From positions 47,494,240 through 47,558,239 of the forward strand of contig JAMXBB010000008.1 in NCBI GenBank assembly GCA_024138015.1: DNA of 64,000 bases, in the 5' to 3' direction. The position numbers and the translations under genes are program-made. Every line of letters starts with the position of its first letter. Within the stretch, counting starts at the first letter, position 1. Shown here in pieces: positions 55,484 to 64,000 of this stretch. Under the pieces are notes generated by a model that saw nothing but the letters and a program-made list of their open reading frames with translations, ran no database searches and was not told the DNA's origin. Source of the DNA: Lumnitzera littorea (taxonomy: Eukaryota > Streptophyta > Magnoliopsida > Myrtales > Combretaceae).

Positions 55484-55835
55484 TGTGTAGTGGGGGTCAT
55501 TATAGCTAGGTGATCACATGCAACGGCATATTGATTGACCTAAGGGATACTTTGAACTAATAATACATGAAGGGATGTCATTAGGAAGAGGTATAGGAGG
55601 AAGAATAAGCAAACTCAATATATGGACCTATTGTTCTTGATTATTCTTAGATTCTTCTTGATTAACCTAGTGTTTTTATGTAGTAATTTCAACATAACTT
55701 TGATGTTTGTCTCAAACTAGCCAATGCTCCCATTTCCCAAATGAGATGAGAAACCTCATATTTATAAGGTTTTGGAGATTGATCTTAATCGTCAGATAAC
55801 TCTAAAATAGATGGTTAAGATTAAACATTACAGGT
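55484..55835. repeat. Repeat family A, copy 2, first segment
   Basis: Starts TGTGTAGTGGGGGTCATTAT and matches copy 1 from 18531 to about 18905 ('ATGTTTGTCTCAAACTAGCC', 'GATGAGAAACCTCATATTTA'). It ends where the copia-like LTR begins at 55836. Confidence 0.6.
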
Positions 55836-57823
55836 TGTTAAGTCTCTTAATTAAGTTTTAATAATAACAAAATATATATTATGTATTACTAATATGTTCA
55901 TTAAGCGTATAGATTATTTGAGTTGAACCATTTTATGACATGAAGGCCTAACTCTACTTTATTGAGTATATTTAGATAATAAATTCAATTCCATTCCATT
56001 TGACCTGATTTAATATTCATGGGGATCAATTTTATTGAGATGGAATAATTGGATAGATAAGGTTGGATTAAATTATGAATGTGGACTGAAGTTATGGATT
56101 TTCAAGAAGAAAATTATTGGAGAGTATATCTTATAGATAATTTATTCAGTAAATTATCAAGTTCAATTAGACATCAAGCTTTTCACATGTTGAATGAATA
56201 TTCAGCTGTCGTGTACAGGGAAGACTTAGTTCAAGTTGTATCGTTGGTTGTAATTTATTCTTCAAGCTTCCAAAAGTGTCTAGGATTTTGATTTAGTGAG
56301 TCACCATTGGTCATCGCTTTTCAAAGTCATCAGTTTGGGAAGTTTAATAGATTAAATGGAGAGAATAGCATTTTGGTTTACAAGCATCTCAACCATTTGA
56401 AAAATCGTAGGATATTTAAATCTCCTAAAACACCAAAGTTACTCTACACGGAAGTATAGTCACTTCTTTATTCTATGTCAACTTATGATTCATGTGAACG
56501 TTTCGATTGAAAGCTCCAGTATTTTGTTTTGTTCTTGTAGGACAAAAGTGAAGTCTTGAGCTTATGGTATGATTAGAATTCAAGCATAAGTTCAGCAATT
56601 TTGTTATCAAGCCTAGACGTAATTATTAAGCATTTAGCAACATGGCAAGGAAATTAATGTTTAGCTCTTTAATTCTTCAAGTCACATGAGATCATTCTGT
56701 GTCCCTGAGGCAAATTAAAGTGGCAATCAAATTAAAGGACATGCAACATTTTTTAAGTCAACGTGGCAGTAGAATTCGTGAGAAGTTAAAAATAATATTT
56801 TATTTACTTGTTCTCCATTGAGTTCGGAAAAGAAAAGCCACGTGTAGTCTCCCACAATTGGTTCTATAAGGTAGTTGTGTTTTAGTTCATATTCTTTTAA
56901 ATGGAAGTAAGGATTAGTTCGTCATCTCATGTAGCATCATCAGCTCTTAGCTTGCAGCATGGCGTCGAGAGATTTATAGGATTCATTTTTATCTGGCCGT
57001 ATTTGATATCTCAAATTTAAAGGAGATGAGAGATAAAGATATGTGTAGAAATTTTAGAGATTTTTTTTTTTTTTCAAATTCAAAGATGAATTTTGGTAGA
57101 GATTTATAAGCGTTTTAAATTCAAAATAATTGAGAAATATGAATATATCTTGGTATAAGTTTTAAGAGAATTATATGGTTGTTTAGTGAAATATATCAAA
57201 CAGAAATATTCCAGCAATACGAATTTTGTAACATTTTCTTTTAGGATTTGAATTTCAAATTATGGAGATAAACTTCAAGAAGCAATTATAGTCCTTATAT
57301 ATCTCAAACAATTCCACCCGCTTTTCTATGATTCATCCAATATATTTCGTGCAACAAAACAAAAAAGAAGACAGAGAGATGAAATAAAATGATTTTGTAA
57401 AAATTCATTAACCATAATTGCTCTCTGAAACTACCTCAAATCGCATGTGATAAAGTTTTTAACTTAATGTTTTTCTATTGTTGCTAATTTAGTAGGTGGA
57501 ACTATTACTTTATATTTCCTCATTTCTTTATAATATTTTACAAAAGTTTTTTTATTGAGTTTGAGAGATGTTGGGAGAGTTCTCTATAGCCTATGTGTAG
57601 CTTAGGGTGAAGTTAGTGAGACAAGGTAGGGAGTAATTTATACTAGATTGTAGCCTCTTCTTTTCATCAGATTATTAGTATTAAAATAGTGGGACCACAC
57701 TGTTAAGGAAAACCGAATCCCTAATAGTAGAGCTGAAAGAGAGCAATAAGCATAAGACCAAAATTCTTTAAATCATCTAGTTAATCTTCTCTACCCTTCT
57801 TGATATCTTACATGGGACCCATA
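55836..57823 (+). mobile_element. Copia-like (SIRE-type) solo LTR inserted in repeat A
   Basis: Begins TGTTAAGTCTCTTAATTAAG followed by 'TTTTAATAATAACAAA', the characteristic start of plant SIRE/Maximus-type copia LTRs. Repeat A is interrupted exactly here and resumes at about 57824. Flanks caggt (55831-55835) and tagat (57824-57828) each differ by one base from cagat, a plausible decayed target duplication. No gag or pol domain is seen in the 1988 bp. The 3' end is inferred from where repeat A resumes. Confidence 0.55.
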
Positions 57824-58010
57824 TAGATGGCATTTAGATCTCTAATGAGGATCTAACAATTGTCATTGGAGCTTTCTTCCTCCTTTGATCTTCACAAACT
57901 TGGATATGTGTTTAGATAAGCCAAAAAAGCTTATAAGAGTTATGAAGAAGCCCATTTTTATTATAAATAAGCCTAAGGCTTATTAAGGCCTAAGCCAAAC
58001 TAAAGAATTT
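57824..58010. repeat. Repeat family A, copy 2, second segment
   Basis: Matches copy 1 at about 18920-19095, most clearly 'CCCATTTTTATTATAAATAA' and 'GCCTAAGGCTTATTAAGGCC'. It is broken again at about 58010 by a block of long-LTR sequence. Confidence 0.65.
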
Positions 58011-58889
58011 GCAAATTTAACCTTCTAAACATGGTGTCAAACTCGAATATCGTAGATATTTCTTTAAGTCGATAAGACCACATAAAATGAAAATCGACTA
58101 AAATTTTAAACTTGAAACGAACTTGAAAAGCCTTATTATACGATTTGAAAACCCTAATCATACAAGAAAACCCTAATCCCTACATACGCGTATTTTTAAA
58201 AAACGTAAACCTAAACTTAATAGAAACTGTAAATATCAAATCATAAAAATTTTTAAAACTCTATAAAATTATTTTAATGCTTAAAAAACCATAAATCAAT
58301 AAAATTATCAATAATTTTGTGAAATCATATAAAACTGATAACAAACAAATCAAAGATTATTTCAAGAAATAATAAACAACAAAACTAAGCTAGTTAAAGG
58401 AATAAATTAATAAATTTACAAAAATTATTTTACTTGTATACATAAGTAGCCCCACAATATGTATATATATATATATATATATATAAATATATTACTAAGC
58501 AATTTCCTTCTCTTTTCTTAATCTATTGTATGATATATATCTATATATACATATATATGTTGCATAATAAAGCGATGTTCCTAAATAATTAACCTAATTG
58601 AACTTTAAGCTCCTAAGTGTAAGTCAATTACTTCCGAGTTAGTGAAAAATCCTAAAACATACATAAACTCACTCAAACCTTTAAACCTAGGATAATCAAG
58701 GACTTATGACCCCAAATAAATAATTAAAAATATAATTTCAATAAATTTTATTCAACTTTAGAAAATTCTAAAATTTTTTAAGAAGCAAATCACAACCTAC
58801 AAATTAATTTGAGAATCAAGCTCTAAAAGAATTTCATATAAGACAATTCTCTTATTTTCACTAATAAGCCATGTTACATATGAATAAGT
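58011..58889 (+). mobile_element. Fragment related to the 58890 LTR family
   Basis: AT-rich and non-coding. Its last 150 bp (58741-58889), including 'TTATTCAACTTTAGAAAATT' and 'CATATAAGACAATTCTCTTA', repeat imperfectly in the following LTR at 59132-59282 ('TCATTCAACTTTAGAAAATT', 'CCTATAAGACAATGCCCTTA'). It may be an older LTR of the same family into which the next one inserted. (AT)n tracts lie at 58458-58485. Confidence 0.4.
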
Positions 58890-61800
58890 TATAAACCCTA
58901 CTTTTTAGCAAACTTATGATTCAACTAAAAGTACTTCCCAAATATTCCCAAGGATAAACTAAGCTAAGAATTCAAGTTTGCATTTAAAAACGAATTTAAT
59001 TTTCCAATTCAAAAGTCTATTATCGATAAAACTCGACTACGAGAACTACGGACTCTAAGTTACTAAAAACCTTAAACCCTAAAACAATTAAGAAATTTTA
59101 ACCCTAAGCGACTAATCGATAATTTAATTTGAATAATTTCATTCAACTTTAGAAAATTTCACAATTTTATAAGAATCAAATCATAAATTACAAAACAATG
59201 CAAAAAGAAAATCCTAAAACAATTTCCTATAAGACAATGCCCTTATCTTTATGCCAAGCATTACATATAGATAAGTAGACCAATCAATCACCTTAAATGA
59301 CTTATCAATTGAAAGTTAGAATCATGTATCAATTGATAACCTATCCAAATCTAGTGATAAGACACATTCCTTATCACCTTTCCACTTATATTACATGTAG
59401 ACAAACTTTCACATGCTTAACTTTAATAAAGAAGACAAGACAAGTCCATGCCCAAAAAGGACATCCCATGGCCGATTTGAACAAGAAGAAGAGGGAGGCC
59501 ATGCTCTTGTCTTTCATCCATCAATCACTTTCTCTTACACACCACTATTCACACTTTAATGCTTACATCATCAATAGTTGCAATTGTTGACTTTTGTGTA
59601 AACTATAAGACAACAATTTTAAGCTTCTTAAACACACATTCACTCCCCTTCCAACTAGCCACTCTTGCATCATTTTTTCTCACTTTCCATTTCATTTTCA
59701 CTTCCTTTTTCTCTCATTTGAACCAACCCAAAAAGTGTGAACACCTAAGCCCCACAAAATCAACTTTGCCACCACTTTCCAAGCTTCACTCATGGCACTT
59801 TCATTTTTTTTTTCTTATGTCTTTCTCTTCCAACATCTAAGCTCCTTTAAGACCTTTAGAACCTTCCACAAACCCCACTCCAAAGGATAAACAACTCCAG
59901 TTTCTAAAAAGGAGCAAAAGAAGGAGGTAAGGTTAAGAGCTTAAGTGGAACCTTTGTGCATAACCACCATACTTTGCTTTAAGGACGAGTAAATATTTCT
60001 TGTGTTAGTAGGTTAGTGTTCATGTTAGGAGACTTTGATTTCTTGAAGATATGAGTATGATTATAAGTTGTTATAATATCAAAGATCATCCTAAGAAACA
60101 AACTTATGAAACCCTTGCATGAAGTTAAAATATGAGCATGTAAAGTTAGTGTTTTGTAAATATACTTGTTTAACATTTTGAATGAAAGATTTTAAGTTGA
60201 GAAAATCTTGAAACAAGAACTTGAATCAAAGATCATTTGGATGTTGATTTTATTTTCATTAAGCTAAACATACTCAAATCTAGACTTAGTTTAAGGAAAA
60301 ATCTATCACATGAAGTTTTATGAAAAAACCAACTTTGTATAACTTGAGCTATGATATGGAAGCTGTAATAAGTATGAGATCTTCTATTTTTCGTGTAAAG
60401 CATAAGCTAAAGAATCATCCCACGGAAGAAAAGTCAAGTTAAGATTTGAATACAAGTAGTTTAAGTTTATGATCTAACACCTAAAGTTAAGGAAATGATG
60501 AAACAAGTTGAAAAACCAAGTCGGAAGCCCTCATATACAAACTAACCAGATCTAGAACATCCTTAAAAGACACTTAAAAATATGATAAAAGTGAGTAAAT
60601 AAAGTGAAAAGACCAACCAAGGCAAGTATGATAAGTATATTAAGCTTAAAACTTAAAACCGAGTTTAAAACTTCCAAAACAGGCCTCAAATGTCAAGTTG
60701 AACCACCCTTAAATTTCTGACCAGCAACTTGATACATCCGTAAGAGTTGTTTTAAGACTTTCAAGAAGCCCACAAAACACTATCTAAACCTAAGAAAGTG
60801 ACCATCTTTGAATTGAACCAAAAACAAGCCCATTTAACAACTTAAGCCCACTAAAGAGTCCATGAAGTGGTTGATAGCCTTAGGAGTATAAATCAAAGTT
60901 GCAAATCTGATCTTAAGGAATTTTTGGAGCTTAGAAGGAAATCTTAAGACCAAGCCCAAAGGATTTCTCAAGTTACCAAAAAGCCTATTAACCAAACAAG
61001 GCCCAAAAGCACTCTAAAACATAAGTATCGCCACTGTTCTGACTTGTGGACAAATTTATGTGCCTCATTTCGAAAATCTAACATCACCACATTAAAGGAT
61101 ACTTGAAAACGATGAAGATTAACTATAAGATCATTAAAATCAGATTTAAAACAAAAAAAGTTATATGCGATTGAACTTTTAAGTAAAAACTGGGAAAAGA
61201 TACTCAAACTAGTCAAGAATATAACTTAAGGGATTTTAGCTTAATATCCTAAGTCTATATCAATTCCTTATAGTATCATGATTTTGATGAGCAGAGGACC
61301 CCGCGTACGGAGACGATTTGCCTCTAGATTATTTTGACTAACCGCATAGCAGAGTAAGTAAATTTTTCAATGACTCTTTACTTGATTTTGCTTGCATAAT
61401 AGATACACCTAAACTTATATATATATATATATATATAAATTTGGATGCTTGTGGGATATGGGAAATGCATATGTATGGATTTGTAAACTGAATGCTATGA
61501 TTTGTTAATTATATAATAATAGGAATTGTTATGATAAATTTATATGTGCGATTGTCTGGAATGAAATTGTTTGATCACCTTGAAAAAAATCAAATTAACT
61601 ATCTATATGATTAAGAAATAAGATGAATCATGCATTCTCCATAATTGCATTTGGATAACATTGACTGTTGCTTTAAGCAGAAGATGGGAAGGGACTCATA
61701 GGAGGACGAGCCTCCTGTAGGATTGGGCACTAGCTATGTCATCATTTGAAAATATGATTTGTTGTTTGGAAAGAAAGTATATTATATACAATCTACGTAT

Positions 61801-62125
61801 ATATATATACATATATATATGGTTTTGTTTTTTACTTAAGCACAATAGTGCAAATGAATTAAAACCTAAGGTTTAGAACCCGGATTTCGATTTAGGTCAG
61901 TTACTTATCTCCAAACCTTGACTATAGGGAGCGTAATTCTAAGTCGTATGCAATTTCTAAGTTACTACATGTGTTGTTCAACATACTGATTGTTTATGTA
62001 TTCATATGATTGTGCATCTAATAAATTTTGCCTCTAATAAATTTTGCCATATGGTATTAATGAGGGTAATTATCTCACTATGCATAAGCTTACACATCAA
62101 TAGTTCTTTTCCTTGCAGGTTGATC
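58890..62125 (+). mobile_element. Long LTR, plus-strand relative of the solo LTR at 27442-31222
   Basis: Starts TATAAACCCTACTTTTTAGC (TG mutated to TA) where the other copy has TGTAAACCCTACTTTTAGC. The two match, in opposite orientation, up to the 'CTTTTCCTTGCAGG' block near 62105, over about 3.2 kb. Examples are 'CTAATCGATAATTTAATTTG' and 'GGGACTCATAGGAGGACGAG'. The final 400 bp of the other copy are not found here, so it is 3'-truncated or rearranged. Short ORFs inside (59297-59840) are not genes: they are LTR sequence also present in the other copy. Confidence 0.75.
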
Positions 62126-62544
62126 AATAGTTAGGATAGGGATAGAAATCGAGTGCAAAGTGCTACCATTGAATCAGTATGATAAAAAGTTTGTGTAGTT
62201 AATTCGGAATGCTCCAGAAAACAACTAATATCTCAATTAAGTTTAATATCTTTAATAAGTTTAGAATTTTCTGGAATTGTCTATCTTATTTCACTATTTT
62301 GATAAGAGATGTTGATTCTCTACAGTTCTGAGGAACTATGGAAAAAAAATGGATATCCATAATTATTTATATTATATAATGAGTCAATGAACTAAAATCG
62401 AAGACCTTAGCGAATAACTATTTAGAGTCTTGCAATATCTGACTTGCAATATCTGACTTGCAAGGCAATTTTCTTATTATGAGTGCACACTTGAAATGAA
62501 AATTCTAGACAATACTACTAAGCCCCTCTTAGGGTTGTTATACA
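62126..62544. other. Unassigned DNA at a broken LTR end
   Basis: No match to the LTR tail at 27442-27865 and no coding motif. It holds an 18-bp-scale tandem word (GCAATATCTGACTT, twice, near 62432-62460). Confidence 0.35.
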
Positions 62545-62787
62545 AACAAAGCGTACATGGGCTTAAAAAAAATTAAGTCTACTTTTTATACACTAAATAA
62601 CTGAGTCATGCTAAGAGCAAAAAATCTAGTCTAACATTTTCTATTCCAAGCCTATGAATCAGATCTCTCTAAGACATCCTTAATTAGGCCGCCTAGCTTT
62701 TTAGACCTTATTATGAGCTTAAGAAACTAGTCTATAGCATTAATTGAGTCAATGGCCTAATTATTGAAATCAACCTCCAGGGTGTTA
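62545..62787. repeat. Repeat family A, copy 2, third segment
   Basis: Matches the right end of copy 1 (about 19110-19331): 'AAGACATCCTTAATTAGGCC' against 'AGAACATCCTTAATTGGATC', and 'AGTCTATAGCATTAATTGAG' against 'AGTCCATAGCATTAAATTGA'. It completes copy 2, so the whole 55484-62787 interval is one 0.8-kb repeat opened by two later insertions. Confidence 0.6.
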
Positions 62788-64000
62788 TATAATATGCGTT
62801 AATTGTGTTAAATGAGGTGCTTTAGTGTCTCAATTTTAATTCAAGGTCACTTTTCATGGACTTAATAATCCATTTAGGAAAATTGCGATAGTAGATATAG
62901 TTGTAGATGACAAAGATAATAGTTTCATGTACTTGATAAGTTGAGGTACCAAAATGAAAATAACAAATATTTGAATAAGAAGTAAGAAAGTTCAAATACT
63001 GTTTTAAAGTCAACATCCTCATGTTTCACATCAAACTTTATTTTCACATATATAAAAAGTAATTAATCTGTAAATGATGGTGGAGTTAAATTCTAATAAT
63101 TATTATTTCTAACGATGTGAATGTTGTACACTCAAGTATTAACATAATGAAATAAATGTTCAAGTCATATAAACTTCAAAATGCATCCAAAAATCGAAAA
63201 ATTTTAACAACACATAGACTTAGAATTTGTTACAATTTAGTTCCAAAAACATCCCATGCTATCCTTCAACATGATCAAATTTGCAAAAATATAGGTTTCA
63301 AAATTAACAAGGGAAAAAATGGACGATATTCCATGGATTTGTACTTTCTATTTTAAACCAAACAATATTTGGTGGTCTTGTGAGTCTATAACAAAAGTCA
63401 CTTTTTAGAAATGATTGGATCATTGAAAGGCAGCAAATTCAAGAACTGGGATAATCAGGGCATGAGGCTAATATTTCAACTTGGATCTGTATATTTTAGG
63501 ACATTTAAAATATCATCAACTAGCAAACAAATCAATGCTCATACTAAAAGTAACATCCAGTTTGCAAATCATAAATTGCTATGAGTGTATATGGTATTTA
63601 CATTGAAAATGTCTTTGCCAAACTTGCTTCAAAGACTCCATTTTAGGGTAATCTAAAGAGGGACCCCATTTTTGGGATAAGCTAAATCTACAAAACCAAT
63701 GTATGGGGACTAAAAATAGAAAGCACCAATTCCTAGTAAGTACTGTCCTAGTAATTTTATATCTTTGTAGGCTTAAACATTTTGTTACTATAGAAAGTCA
63801 CAAAAACTTATAGCAACTGCATAGAAACAATCTCTCTCTATTAATTATGACAAGATGAAAGTGTTATCTAGCAAGACCTATACAAAATTATATATTTATC
63901 ATGTATCTAATAAACATTACTAGAACAAGTGTTATCTCTCTAATATCAATGACAAGGTAATAGTATTATCACAATAACACATACACAAAGCTATATTTAC
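62788..64000. other. AT-rich intergenic DNA, no feature recognised
   Basis: Only short ORFs (minus 62822-63022, plus 63156-63356) with no family resemblance. An imperfect duplication of a 'GTGTTATCT' containing word near 63860 and 63931 is the only structure noted. Confidence 0.4.

Noticed and set aside
59297..59840. Two adjacent ORFs of 97 and 93 codons as a small gene
   Set aside because: They lie inside the long LTR and correspond to non-coding sequence of the copy at 27442-31222, where the frames are not kept.

Overview
The window is angiosperm nuclear DNA: AT-rich, without operons or ribosome binding sites, full of plant-specific mobile elements and their decayed proteins. I found no intact host gene, tRNA or rRNA. 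Every recognisable coding stretch belongs to a transposable element and carries stops or frameshifts. The picture is old nested heterochromatin; I cannot name the species.

Layout. 1-9.4 kb (+): a decayed Mutator-like element (MULE) encoding a transposase (DNA-binding region, MULE core, SWIM finger, zinc knuckle) followed by a MAIN-like plant mobile domain (PMD) gene with two apparent introns. It is interrupted by a 3.7-kb solo LTR (1989-5698) and by two truncated LTRs lying head to head (6865-8391). 9.4-20.7 kb: intergenic DNA with small elements: a double-hairpin inverted repeat, a MITE-like element, a Helitron-like element, a complete TRIM, and two copies of a repeat family called A here.

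20.7-52.6 kb is dominated by one old Tat/Athila-type Ty3/gypsy element ('E', minus strand), recognisable as gag at 52.5-47.7 kb, protease at 47.6-47.2 kb, reverse transcriptase at 40.7-39.6 kb, an integrase C-terminal scrap at 39.6 kb, 207-bp tandem repeats at 38.35-39.4 kb, and a plus-strand (antisense) PMD-C gene from 38.26 back to 24.29 kb. Several elements are inserted in it: B (24414-34575, minus; a two-LTR gypsy element whose RT is split by a 3.78-kb solo LTR), solo LTR D2 (37062-37999), a MITE (40165-40372), F (40792-46750, minus; complete gypsy) and C (48691-52423, plus; internally deleted gypsy with a mosaic 3' LTR). Most insertions have identical or nearly identical 5-bp target duplications, and the interrupted reading resumes on the far side, so their order can be read directly.

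52.6-64 kb: the end of another long LTR (to 55129), then repeat A copy 2, broken by a copia-like LTR (55836-57823) and by a second member (58890-62125, plus) of the long-LTR family that sits in element B. The last 1.2 kb has no recognised feature.

The gypsy elements B, C and F share the usual gag-protease-RT-RNase H-integrase order (as far as retained) and initiator-Met-type primer sites; none can be active as read. The most notable biology is that plant mobile domain genes ride on two unrelated mobile elements here, a DNA transposon and a gypsy retrotransposon, the latter on the antisense strand.
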